Assembly (NCBI GenBank): GCA_928212115.1
Contig: CAKMRJ010005523.1
Span: 240,468,068 to 240,532,067 of the forward strand
Source: Lactuca virosa
Taxonomy: Eukaryota > Streptophyta > Magnoliopsida > Asterales > Asteraceae
Direction of reading: 5' to 3'
Length of the DNA stretch: 64,000 bases
Numbering within the stretch: position 1 is the first letter of the stretch; every line of letters begins with the position of its first letter. This document shows, one piece after another, positions 1-11,545 of the stretch. A program made the position numbers and the translations under genes. The notes under the pieces are model-generated. The model saw only the letters and a program-made list of their open reading frames with translations. It made no database searches and was not told the DNA's origin.

Positions 1-159
1 CCCGATACTCTTAGCATGATGCAAGTGCTTAAACCCTACTCAGTCCCTTCGTAAGGGGATCTGTTGGGTTAATCCTCTGACGATACCCTCTTAACTACGA
101 TGAGTCCTTCTTCTACTCGATGTCTTATGAAGTGGTATTTTCTGTCGATATGCTTGGAT
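1..159 (-). pseudogene. Copia element B, 3' end of RNase H (C-terminal tail of pol)
   Basis: Read on the minus strand this continues B's pol reading frame, which is interrupted at 7770 by element A. Visible motifs are KHIDRKYHFIR, then VEEGLIVVK and DPLTKGLS, the standard C-terminal end of Ty1/copia RNase H. A one-base insertion around 71-76 shifts the frame within the S-E-D-N-P stretch, so the tail is broken. The rest of B (its 3' LTR) lies left of the window. Family and order are certain from the motifs; the joining of the two halves is supported by the CTTCC duplication flanking element A. Confidence 0.85.
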
Positions 160-164
160 CTTCC

Positions 165-908
165 TGTTGGATTAATGTCTAAGTCCATAACTATATTTGG
201 TATGTACTTGACCCGACCCGGCATGGTCCATTTGGGTTGCACTTCACCGGCACAATTTATATGGATAGTCTTTTGAGAATAGTATATTTATGATTTATAT
301 TAATATATTATAAGTTATAATATATTAATATGGAATCATATTATTTAATTAGTATTGATCAAGAATTAATTTAGAATTAATTAAGTGATCAAAAAGAACT
401 AATTAAATATGGACTCTTATATATATGGAATGGGCCAAGTTCATTTAGGTTGGGCTAAGCTTTCATGGATGGTCCATGGAGCTTTTAACCCATGGATCCT
501 ATGTAAATGAAAGGTCATGGGTATTAGGGTTTACATGGATGTAACCCTAATCCTCCATAATATATAAAGGGGTCCTTGGCTCACAAAATTGGCACAAGTG
601 TGTGAAAATAAGAGTGGGCCGATTTTAGTGTGCATACATATTCTCTCAAGTTCTTCCAAGGTGTTTTGGTGATTTGTGATTCCATTTGAGGCTTCCACAC
701 TATTGGGGCTAAGCTCTTAAAGTTGAAGACATCAAGCTCATCAAAAGGTATGTATTCTAACTTGTATAGACCCAGTATCAAGGATTGTATTCTAGATAGG
801 GTAAACCTTGGAATATTAATATTTGCATGTATAATAGAGAAAACATAGATCCAAGGTATTTAGTGTTGCATGTACACTAGGAGTGTTAGAATGCTCAAAA
901 ACCCAACA
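165..908 (+). repeat. 5' LTR of element A
   Basis: 744 bp, TGTTGGATTAATG at the start and CAAAAACCCAACA at the end. A TATA-like box (TATATAAAGG) lies at 561-570, preceded by a CCCTAA-containing stretch, and probably sets the RNA start. The LTR starts right after the CTTCC target duplicate. Confidence 0.95.
561..570 (+). promoter_or_regulatory. TATA box of element A 5' LTR (copy at 7411-7420 in 3' LTR)
   Basis: TATATAAAGG occurs at the same place in both LTRs, about 400 bp into each. This is where a Pol II promoter of a copia LTR is expected. The assignment rests on motif and position only. Confidence 0.6.
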
Positions 909-909
909 G

Positions 910-926
910 TGGTATCAAAAGCCAGG
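910..926 (+). other. Primer-binding site of element A
   Basis: TGGTATCAAAAGCCAGG begins two bases after the 5' LTR. It is complementary to the 3' end of plant initiator tRNA-Met with one substitution, the usual primer for copia elements. Confidence 0.85.
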
Positions 927-2728
927 TTGTTTTCTGTTATATTGATGCAAATGTTTTATTTTCAAGTTGAAAAAAAAGGAAAAAAAAACATGACGTTTGT
1001 CAAATTTTAAGATAATTACTTGTTTTGTGAAAAACGAATTATTTGTAAAATTTGAATCATTTGTTATATGAGTTGAATTAGGTCAAATTTAGTAAAAGAT
1101 AAAATGATATGATCATTTTATTAGTTTTAAAAGTTTGATCTAAACGTTTTAAGGAGTTACATATATTGCATAAAATTTTGGAGCTCAAAAGTTTTTTTTT
1201 TTTAAGTTGTGATCTTAAGGGTTTTTGAAACTTCCATAAGTTATGGATATGAAAGTTTTTTTTTAAAAAAAAAATTGATTCAAAGTTTTTATGGAGTTAC
1301 AAAATTTGGTTTAATGTTTTAAAGAATTCCATAACTTGTTCTTAAGTTATGGAACATGGAAAGTTTCATCATAAAACACCATTAATTCCATAAGTTATGG
1401 AATCCAAAGGTTTTCAAGAATTACAAAACTTGCCCTCAAGTTTTGGAATTTGAGAAAAGTTTTTTATGAAAAAAAGAATTGAATTCTAAAACTCTTGGGT
1501 TCATAACTTAAACAATTAATTAAATGGTTTTAATTTTGAGTTTAATAATTGGAATTATGATGTTTTGTTGAATAGTTCAAATTAACTCTTATGGACTTTA
1601 TTAATAGTTAATTAAAGCGTTTAATTAAAAGAGTATTATTAATCCATAAATATATGGTTTGAGTTTAATTAAATTAAAAGTCTAGTTTAATTAATAGATT
1701 AAACCACCAAGTATTTTAAATGTCTAAAATACACCCTTATACTATTATAATATTAAAAGTTTAATATATTATATGTATAAGAGCAAGTCGTCTTACCATT
1801 AGTAGGCCTCATTCACGAAGCCGGTCTATAAGGGGGGTATAAGGTTACTGCCTATAAAATGGCAGTTTAATGGGTGTCCACTCTCACGCACCGCTTCCTT
1901 GACCGGTGGAGGGTCGTTAGCCGAACAGGTAGGACAAGGACTATATTCTCCCTTCATTATAAGTATAATGATAAATACTAAGTAACTAAACACTTATAAA
2001 TTCCCAATCTTAGTTACTTAGGAAAATGTGAATAAGGTGCTAATCCATGAAATTACACTTTGCACTTTGTTTAAGCTGTTAGTGGAGCGTGTGTGGTTAA
2101 CCGGCACACTAACCTGGACTTAACAAGGTAGGCAAAGGGTAACTTAATGTTTATCATAGTATCGTTGGAGCGTGTGTGTTAACCGGCACATCGATTGAGG
2201 GGTAAATATTAAGGGTACCAAGTATATTTGCATGGTTACTTCACACCTTGTTTTGTGATCCTCGGCATCCCAGTCACAAAACCTGAAGGGCACACTCGAG
2301 ATTGAAACATGTCATTGAAAAGTTCAATGAATCTCAAAAGAATCTAGGAGTTTCAAAACCAATTAAAACCTAATAATACATTTCGTTTATCTTGGTGGAA
2401 ATTGGTGAATCGTCATTCACTACCTTCAAATATTTTATAGCTTGGATTACGGCATCCCTCTTCCAAGTTATAAAATAGTTTGTTGGGTCCTAGCCTTAAT
2501 ATATCATATTGGGTGTATATTAAGGACTTAAATCAACTTTACGTGAATTTCTCCCATTGTTGATGTCTGGTTTAGACAACAATGATCTTCCCAAACCAAG
2601 CTTTCCTAATGAATATGACTTCCCGAGTTTGGCTCATGGAAGTCATACTTCTCTTCTCCACCTCCTCCAATTATTCTCCCTAACCCACAAGTTCAAGGTC
2701 ACTCAAGCCCTAATGGCAAGCAAGGTCT
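927..2728 (+). other. Untranslated leader of element A
   Basis: This AT-rich 1.8-kb stretch has no credible ORF. Positions about 1780-2480 are homologous (opposite strand) to B's leader at about 11570-12330: both contain the words GGCCTCATTCACGAAGCC and CGTTAGCCGAAC, and repeated AACCGGCACA blocks. This conserved part may contain packaging signals of the family; that function is an inference. Confidence 0.6.
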
Positions 2729-3310
2729 ATGTGTGATCACATCTTAGAGATGAAGTCACATATTGACAAGCCGGGAGAGTTGGGTGTCAAAGTCTTGAGA
2801 AAGTTGGATGTTCAATCACTTTCTAAGTCACATAGTGAGTTCCTTTGGGACTACTATGAAACAGACTATGACATGAACCTTAATGATCATATCTATTTGC
2901 TTGGTGCTGCTGAATCAGCAATGATTTGGAACGATAGTAAAGCAAATTTGATTAGAAGATCAACTTCCCAAAACTTTATGGACAGTGACAATGGTGACAC
3001 TGGAAATCCAGAAAAAGCATTCTCTTCCCAATGGAAAGGGATTGACCATAGTCAACCCGGTTGACCAAATGGTAAAGAGAAAGGCTAAGTCTGAGATAGT
3101 CCCATTACCAAAGGGTCCATATGTTTATTTTGCCAAAGGAAGGGGCGTTGATTGCAAAGCTGCCAAATTTACCTAAGGATGTTAAAGTCAATAAGTTTGA
3201 CTCTACATCAGGTAGAGCCCATTATCTAACTTTGTTAAGTTCTATTCTGAGATCTTCATTACATGATGTGACTGGGTCACATGTTGATGTTTTAAGAATC
3301 AAAGAATAGA
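2729..3310 (+). pseudogene. Element A gag remnant
   Basis: The open part from 2729 encodes a copia Gag segment (motifs HILEMKSHIDK, SLSKSHSEFLWDYYETDYDM, AESAMIW). A decayed CCHC zinc knuckle lies at 3122-3163: both first cysteines and the last cysteine are kept at CX2C-X9-C spacing, but the histidine is arginine and the following tryptophan codon is a stop. Frameshifts near 3064 separate the parts. Gag would form the virus-like particle; this copy cannot. Confidence 0.7.
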
Positions 3311-6300
3311 GAGAAATCTTAAAGGAAGTATGTGCTGATTCTGATCGCGAAGGGATTTCGATCGCATCAGAATTTTGAGCAGTTGCTTAAGAAGTTATGA
3401 TATATTGCTAAGGAATAGATAACAACAATTTTCCATGTGGATTGTAAGGATAAGTTTTTTCCGCAAAGTTTTAAAATAAAAGAAAATTGTTTAATTTTAT
3501 TTATTTGAAGTATCCTTACAATGGCATTTGTGGAAAATTGTTGCTTATATGATTCCACTGACAGCAATATTGGAAAATGGATTTGATTCTTTCATTTGTG
3601 GTAGTGTCTAAATTTACCAAATCAGGAAAGTTCCTCATCACCCAAGTTTCAATTGGACCGAAACTTGGAATCATGCAAGTTGAATAGTATGATGAATGAG
3701 AACTTTCAAGCATTGGAAAATCAAGACTAATTACTTGTTCACATGGATGTGTGAGTCAAGTGAAGGACTAAAGGGATCGAGTACACATTCTTGTGCACTG
3801 GTCATGTCCACCACAAAGCTCGTTAAGACTATTTGATTTACTAAAGTTAGTAAATATGGTTATACTTACAAGTTTAAGTATAATTCTGAAACATTGGAAA
3901 AGTCTCAATGTATGGCAGAACGAATGGGAAGAATCAAATTAGGCAGAAAGATAAAAGTTTCTCAAATCTGAAAAGATGGGAGAGTACTTTAGTATCATGT
4001 TTGTGATCATCTTAATGATTTAGAAATCATATCACAATTAGTCCTCTAAAGGTCATCTTAGTGCATTTTTATGACTAAGAAGAGGAGTCATGAATTGTTG
4101 AAATGGTTAGATCAGGAAGATGAGTCATACTTCGTTCCAAAACAATTCTTAGAGTCATACTCCAAGATTGTAACTTGAGTGACATATCTTAAAGAAAGGT
4201 TTAAAACACTTGTCAAATGTAAGAGTAAAAGTGTCCTACTCTTGTACATTTGAAATTGGTAAGTTGTGATGTTTTGGATAAAACGAAGACCAACTAAGGC
4301 CAATTGTGTGAAGGGTTTGTCTTGATAAAGAATCTGCACTATCTCTTGAATATTTGGCAAGAGAGTCTTATATGTCAAGAGGATAGTGGGAGTCTTAAAG
4401 ATTCTAAAAAGAATTTCAAGAACTAATCAAGAATAAAACCTGAGGTTCTTCACTAGCACACGACTTGAGGTTTATAACCTATCGTGTTGACATATTCTGT
4501 GCCCATTCCAGTTAAAGTTGGCTTTGCATAGGAGTTCTGAAAGTTCTCAATTGGTTGCATAACAACTTGGAAGCAATGGCAGGCCCTGTACTGCCAGGTG
4601 GCAAGAAGTTAAGATTGCATAAGTTCAGTCCATATGAGTTTGGATTTGTCATTATACTTGTCTTGTGACTATGGTTTTGACGATTCACATGGATAAGAAC
4701 ACATACACCATAAAATATAAGGGTCATAAGGTTTCTCTCCGATTCATGAAAATGATGGTGAGGAAACACTTCCACCAAGTAGATTTGAAGCAGATGGCAA
4801 AAGGTCTAAACAATTGAGACTATGATTACGGCATCCCTTTTCATAGTTCTGAAATTGTTTAGACACACATGCATGCTATCTAAGGAAAGGTGTATGATTT
4901 TGATAAATTTTATCAAAGCATCTCGTATCAGAAATCTGAACTTTGGTAAGAAAGTCAATAAAGTATTGATTTCTAGAAGTCCAGCTGATTTCTGAGTACA
5001 TGTCAAAGCTAGTGGGAGCATAAGTGTTATGCTAATAATCATCATGTTAGTGGGAGCATGATAATTATTGTTAGTGTTGCAAGTTAGCAATGTTAATTAT
5101 AGAAAACAAAAGTTTCAATTCGTGAGGCTGCAGGGATTGAAAAAGTTGTTTTGCTATAATTAAGGGAGAGGATATACTTCATTTCAGTTCTAAAGGCTTA
5201 GATTGAGACCTTAATCATCTTTAGTCAAGAATATATATATGAATTTCATGTTGGATTGGTTCAACTTAAGGAAATTCTATATATTGCGTTCTCAAAATTC
5301 GATTATGATTACGACATCCCTCTTCATAGTCAAATTTTGAAAACATGGCAAATAAAAATATTGTAGCAAAAGACTGGTCTAGAATCATGTCTTTATGTGA
5401 GACATCATGAATCGTGTACCATTTGCTTTGGGTACAGGATCGATTGCATGTGCTATAATATTTGTCATTTCTAAATTTTTCCAAATGCCCAGAGGCATTA
5501 AGAAGGGAAAAGGTCTAGAATTGGATATGACTAAAATGATTAAGCAATTGTCGAGGACAATCTGAGGTTTACCAAAGATTGGTTGCTCAGGGACAGTTGG
5601 AAGTATAGTGCTAATTTTGGAAGGACCATATTGACATATTCTGAAAAGAGGCATCTCTTATTCAGAAGTGATAGTCAAAATGAGAATATGGAGTTGTCTC
5701 CATAGGTGGAAGTTATCTGTGTAAGATTAGAAAACTTAATGCAAGAAGCATGTCCAAAGCAATGTACTTTGAATATGAGACTTAGTTTCCATGGAGTTGA
5801 TCTCCATTGGAATACCTTATAATGACTGTTGACAAGTCTTTGTGACTTTGTACATATTCATTACAGGAGGGTCAGTGCATATAAGTTTAAAATCTAAACA
5901 GATTTCGATAAATGATAGGAATTTGAAATTCTCACATTTTTCGATAAGGATTTGGGAGTGTGAAATTAGAATCATTGAAATTATGTTCAATTGGTTTATT
6001 TCACAAAGTAAGGATCATAGAAAAACATAGAGTGCATACTTGGTGTATGGCAAAGCTATTGTTTAAGAAAAACATAGTGTACATGCTTGGAGCATGGGAC
6101 AACTAGTGTTTTTAATTCAAGTATAAAGTTGATAAAACCGAAACAATGAATAATGAGTAATCAGTATGGTGATAAATAAAAGTGTTTATTTATATTCATA
6201 GGGTTTGATACCATATTTGATTCATTTATTCTTGTGTTTCACTTTGCATGTTTTGACTTCCATAATAACTAGGTTATTCTTCCGGAATGACTAAGTTATT

Positions 6301-7002
6301 CAAACCATCCACAGTCGGTCATATGTTGGAAGTAGATATGAATCAAGACTGTCATGGGTTGGCTTGTAGAGGTCCAAGTTGGTGGACAAAGTGTGCTACA
6401 ACACTCATGAGTGCTCATAAGTTCTGAGTATTGGATTCAACCCGCGCTCATTTGAATCACTTCATGGATTTTATCACGAGTGATCATGAGACGATAATAT
6501 CTTATATTCTTCAAACCTAGAGATATGAGTTGTTACTATGAGTTGGTTATACATTGATTGCACGAAAACGCATTCGGTAACTCGATGTTATAAAACATGC
6601 CTTTGTGTATGATTCAACAAGTAGTAGAACAAGCCATATGAGTCGAAGTTTATCCATTCCTTTTACCTTCGGGATAAAAGCGATATCTGTGGGCCCCTCG
6701 ATGATTTAGTGATGACACATGTGAGTGCTTGGCCAAGCCAGGACTGATTTGATTTGTTGAATCAGTCAGTCATCATAAATCGGAAATCTGGAAACAACAA
6801 ATGGACAGAGAGAATGATTGATAATCCACGTCTCAGTCCATATGATATCTAGAATGGAGGAATATATGATCCCTTATCTAATGGACAAGTCATTGACAAA
6901 GGTCAGAGTTCGTTGACAAGATCAGAGTTCGACAGCGGCTTTAAGAGCTACGATTGCCAGTTGGTTTTTGAAGTCATACTCAATAATAGTTTTAGACTTA
7001 TC
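3311..7002 (+). other. Interior of element A, no readable pol
   Basis: 3.7 kb without an ORF over 100 codons in the sense direction. Weak matches to the copia integrase region are suspected at about 3960-4150 (a DHL-like and an MVRS-like word), with stops in all frames. The final kilobase resembles the 3' untranslated region expected of this family. Pol is either deleted or decayed beyond recognition by eye. Confidence 0.45.
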
Positions 7003-7014
7003 CAAGTGGGAGAC
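7003..7014 (+). other. Polypurine tract of element A
   Basis: CAAGTGGGAGAC lies directly against the 3' LTR start at 7015. AGTGGGAGA is the usual plus-strand primer of plant copia elements. Confidence 0.8.
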
Positions 7015-7764
7015 TGTTGGATTAATGTCTAAGTCCATAACTATATTTGGTATGTACTTGACCCGACCCGGCATGGTCCATTTGGGTTGCACTTCACCGG
7101 CACAATTTATATGGATAGTCTTTTGAGAATAGTATATTTATGATTTATATTAATATATTATAAGTTCTAATATATTAATATGGAATCATATTATTTAATT
7201 AGTATTGATCAAGAACTAATTTAGAATTAATTAAGTGATCAAAAAGAACTAATTAAATATGGACTCTTATATATATGGAATGGGCCAAGTTCATTTAGGT
7301 TGGGCTAAGCTTTCATGGATGGTCCATGGAGCTTTTAACCCATGGATCCTATGTAAATGAAAGGTCATGGGTATTAGGGTTTACATGGATGTAACCCTAA
7401 TCCTCCATAATATATAAAGGGGTCCTTGGCTCACAAAATTGGCACAAGTGTGTGAAAATAAGAGTGGGCCGATTTTAGTGTGCATACATATTCTCTCAAG
7501 TTCTTCCAAGGTGTTTTGGTGATTTGTGATTCCACTTGAGGCTTCCACACTATTGGGGCTAAGCTCTTAAAGTTCAAGACTTCAAGCTTCATTAAAAGGT
7601 ATGTATTCTAACTTTTTATATTACCCAAGTATCAAGGATTGTATGCTAGATAGGGTAATACCTTGGAATATTCATATTTGCATGTATAATAGAGAAAACA
7701 TAGATCCAAGGTATTTAGGGTTGCATGTACACTTAGGAGTGTTAGAATGCTCAAAAACCCAACA
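7015..7764 (+). repeat. 3' LTR of element A
   Basis: 750 bp and nearly identical to 165-908. Differences cluster in the last 170 bp (small indels such as GTATAGACCC against TTATATTACCC). It is followed by the second CTTCC target duplicate at 7765-7769. Confidence 0.95.
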
Positions 7765-7769
7765 CTTCC

Positions 7770-9169
7770 ATGATCTCTCGGTTCCTTGGTTAAGGCGACC
7801 GCCCCTTCATTATCGCAGAAAATCTCCACATGCTCCTTTATGGATGGTACAACTCCAAGGTCTCCGATGAAGTTTTTCAACCATATCGCCTCTTTCGATG
7901 CTTCACTCGCTGCTATGTACTCTGATTCACACGTTGAATCCGCTACAGTCTCCTGCTTGGAACTTTTCCATGTTATTGCTCCTCCATTTAGGGTAAACAC
8001 CAAGCCCGACTGAGAGCGCAAATTATCTCTGTCGGTCTGAAAACTGACGTCACAATACCCTGTCACTCTCAAGTCATCACTCCCACCGAGGGTAAGGACC
8101 CAGTCCCTAGTCCTTCGCAGGTACTTAAGAATGTTCTTTACTGCAGTCCAGTGAGCTTTACCAGGATTCCCTTGATATCTGATGACCATGCTCAAACAAA
8201 AGGCCACATCAGGGCGAGTACAAGTCATAGCATACATGATCAAGCCAACTGCGGAAGCATATGGTACTCGACCCATCTCTTCTATCTCAGCCTCTGTATT
8301 CGGACTCTGAGTCTTACTCAGTTTGCTATTGCTCTGGATAGGTAAGTCACCTTTCTTGGAATTCTCCATGATGAAATGCTTCAACACCTTGTCCAAGTAG
8401 ATGCTTTGACTAAGTCCTATTAGTCTTTTACTCATGTTTCTCAATATCCTTATCCCTAGAATGTAAGCAGCTTCTCCAAGGTCCTTCATAGCGAAACACT
8501 TCCCAAGCCAGGACTTAACCTCCTGCAAGGTTGGGATGTCGTTTCCTATGAGTAGTATGTCATCCACATATAACACCAGGAAGCTAAATATACTCCCACT
8601 AGCTTTGACATATACGCAGGACTCATCTTTGCTTCTCGAAAAACCAAACTCTTTGACTTTCTCATCAAAACAAAGATTCCATCTGCGAGATGCTTGTTTC
8701 AATCCATAGATGGATTTCTCAAGCTTACACGCTCTATTAGGGTACTTTGCATTGAAAAAAAACCCTATGGCTGACACATGTAAACATCTTCAGCCAACTT
8801 TCCATTAAGGAAAGCGGTTTTGACATCCATTTGCCATATTTCATAATCATGAAATGCAGCTATGGATAACATAACCCATATAGATTTAATCTTCACTACT
8901 GGTGAGAAGGTCTCATCATAGTCAACTCCTGGAGTTTGAGTAAAGCCCTTCGCAACCAATCACGCCTTATATGTGTGTACTTTCCCATCCATGTCGGTCT
9001 TCTTATTAAAGATCCATTTGCACCCGACTGTCTTGCGACCTGGTACATTGTCAACCAAGTTCCAAACTTGATTGTCATATATGGACTGAATCTCACTGTC
9101 CATCCCCTCTTTCCATTTAGCAGACTCGGGGCCTGCCATGGCTTCCTTGTAGTTAGATGGCTCATCCAA
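7770..9169 (-). pseudogene. Element B reverse transcriptase and RNase H
   Basis: On the minus strand from 9169 the reverse transcriptase begins with NQVWNLVD and GCKWIFNKK, then VDYDETFSPV and MDVKTAFLNG. The catalytic YVDD box follows (YVDDILLIGND near 8545). RNase H motifs GYCDVSFQ, CESEYIAASEA and FCDNEGAVAL come next. Breaks are an in-frame TGA at about 8960 before LVAKGF and a frameshift between 8765 and 8777; the frame then runs into element A at 7769. The enzyme would copy element RNA into DNA inside the particle. The catalytic aspartates look intact, but the chain is not translatable as one product. Confidence 0.92.
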
Positions 9170-9861
9170 ATTTACCAGTGTGCTATCACTAATAAACGTA
9201 TCACCTTCAGTAGTAAATGGAAACCATAAATAGGTGCCATCCTAACTCGAGAGGAACGTCGAAGAGGTAATGACTCGTCAATAGGTTCACCAGGAGTTTC
9301 CTCCTTAGGTTGAGTGCTAGTGTTTGCGGTTCCTTCATCACTTAACTCTTGAAGTTCTTCAAGGTCAATTTGCCTCCCACTGTCCTCTTGGCATATGAGG
9401 TCTCTTTCTCAGAAAACACCTCTCCTCACAACGAAGACAACATTGTCACTCGGTCTGTAGAAGAGATATCCATAGGACTTCTGTGGGTAGCCGATGAAAA
9501 TACATCACTCACTACCAGGTTCGAGCTTGTTGTGAGTCTCTCGTCTTACGAAAGCCTCGCAACCCCAAACCTTGATGTGTTCTAATGAGGGTACCTTCCC
9601 TGTCCACATCTCGTGAGGTGTTTTGGCACCCTTCTTAGTATGGACTAGATTAAGGATATGGGCGGTAGTCTCTCAAGCATACCCCCAGAATGAGATAGGT
9701 AACGAAGCTCGACTCATCATGGAACGAACCATGTCCAACAAGGTTCGATTGCGCCTCTCAGCCACACCATTCAACTGCGGTGTCCTAGGTGGCATCAATT
9801 ATAAAACAATTCCACATTCCTTAAGATAGTCGTGAAACTCGATACTAAGATACTCACCACC
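9170..9861 (-). pseudogene. Element B integrase C-terminal half and linker
   Basis: This continues from the stop at 9862. The minus-strand frames contain GGEYLS, then GVAERRNRTLLDM (with the third catalytic residue, Glu), MWTGKVPS and GYPQKSYGY, all typical of copia integrase. There is a TGA at 9862-9864, a TAA about 60 bases further on, and further stops beyond, so this stretch is a mosaic of short frames. Confidence 0.8.
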
Positions 9862-10998
9862 TCAATCGTATCGGAGCATCTTTATCTTCCTGCCCAATTG
9901 ATTCTCCACTTCCTGCTTAAACTCTTTGAACTTTTCAAAGGTTTCTGACTTATGCTTGATTAAGTAGATATAGCCATATCTGCTGTAATCATTAGTAAAA
10001 GTCATATAGAAGCGGTTAGCATCCCTTGTAGCGGATCTGAAGGGTCCACACACATCGGTGTGTATGAGATCCAACAAACCCTCACCCCTCTCACAAGTAC
10101 CAGTGAAAGGTGACTTGGTCATCTTTCCAAGCAAACAAGATTCGCAAGTGTCATCCGACTTTAAGTCGAATGACTCCAAGACTCCATCCTTTTGGAGTTG
10201 GGCCATGCGCTTCTTGTTGACATGTCCAAGATGACAATGCCACAAGCATGCCTTGTCCAAACCATTGGACGAATCAATATTCAACACATTATTTCCTAAG
10301 TTATCTACAACCATCACAGTTTCATATATACCATTACAAGGCAATGCTTTAAAATAAAATACACCATTATAGAAAGCATTTATAGAACCAAATTCATTAT
10401 CAAATGAAAATCTAAAACCTTGTTTATACAAACCATGAAAAGAAATAATGTTTCTCGCCATATCCGACGAGTAACAACAATTATTCAAATCTAAATTTAA
10501 CACACTACTAAGCAATAAATAATAAACTCCAATCTTGGTCACAGGCGACACTTTCCTATTTCCCATGATTAAGTTTATCTTCCCGTGCTCCATATCCCTA
10601 CTTTGTTTTAGTCCCTGCAAATCAGAACAAATGTGAAATCCATAACCCGTATCAAAGACCCAAGAATTAGCATGTGATGAGTTATTAGATAGAATAGTGT
10701 AAATACCTGCGAAGGTGGGATTTATCTTCCCGTCCTTGATATCCTGCAAGTATTTAGGGCAGCTTCGTTTCCAGTGCCCTTTTTCATGACAATGGAAGCA
10801 CTCTGCTTCCTTTGGATTGGTAGAGGGATTAGCAGAACCAACATTGGTCCCACTGGAAGAGTATCCATCAGGAGACTTTCCCTTGCGGCTCTTAGAAGGA
10901 GCCTTCCTCTTCTTCCCTTTCCCATGTCCAATTGCCAGAATAGGGGCAGCAACAGTAGGAGTAGGTACAATAGCCCTGCCTTTCATATGATAAGTCAT
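9862..10998 (-). pseudogene. Element B gag C-terminus, protease and integrase N-terminal half
   Basis: This is an open frame of 378 codons. In order it holds a basic linker, an intact CCHC knuckle (CFHCHEKGHWKRSC, about residues 67-80), and an aspartic protease core with DTG (WVFDTGYGFHIC). Next come the GAG-pre-integrase region (CLWHCHLGHVNKKRM, with HH and then CESC zinc ligands) and the start of the integrase core (LLDLIHTDVCGP, first catalytic Asp). It ends at a TGA within the D-x-G-G-E-Y stretch of the core. It is the best preserved part of B. Confidence 0.92.
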
Positions 10999-11545
10999 TC
11001 TGAACTAATCGTAACAAGGAGGCAAAGAATGTAGGATAATATCAATAGCCAACTCTTCATCGAAGTTCACATTCAACTTTAGCAGGCGGTCCACAAATCT
11101 CTGCATCTTTTGCAAGTGGGTCGTGATGGACTCTCCATCCTTCATTTTTGGTTGTGATCATGGAGGCAATGATCTCATACATTTCCTGTCGAGCACTTTG
11201 ATGGTACCTTTCCATCAAATCTTGGTGCATCTCGAAGGGCCAGAAGTCCTCATAGGACTTTTGAAGCTTAACAGTCATGGTAGCAATCATAATGCACGAC
11301 ACCTTTGTCGCGTCCCTATCATGAACCCTATATTCCTCGATTTGCTTGGGAGTAGCAGTTTGTTCATCAATATCCTTTAGCTCTTTATCGAGGACATATT
11401 CCTTGTCCTCGTAGCGAAGGGCCATACGAATGTTTCGAATCCAATCGTTAAAGTTTGACCCATCGAAGATAGTTCTCCCAACCAAGTTCATGAGGGAGAA
11501 TGAGCTAGAAGGGTTGGAGCCTGAAGCATTGTTAGGGATAAACAT
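10999..11545 (-). pseudogene. Element B gag N-terminal part
   Basis: The ATG at 11545 starts a 162-codon frame with NLVGRTIFDGSNFNDWIRN, the typical beginning of UBN2-type copia Gag, then KSYEDFWPFEMHQDLMERY. The frame shifts near 11100 and the Gag reading continues in another frame to 10999 (words like LHSLPP). At least one frameshift and one stop separate it from the downstream frame. Confidence 0.85.

Larger units (their letters stand above)
165..7764 (+). mobile_element. Element A: Ty1/copia-type LTR retrotransposon, structurally complete, coding region decayed
   Basis: The element has two long terminal repeats (165-908 and 7015-7764), both starting TGTTGG and ending CCAACA. A primer-binding site lies one base after the 5' LTR and a purine-rich tract abuts the 3' LTR. 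The 5-bp target duplication CTTCC (160-164 and 7765-7769) is perfect. The LTRs differ at only a few percent of positions by eye, so insertion is fairly recent. The interior holds a recognisable gag remnant but no readable protease, integrase or reverse transcriptase, so A is probably non-autonomous. It is inserted in the RNase H of element B in the opposite orientation. Its leader is clearly related to B's leader, so both belong to related families. Confidence 0.95.
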
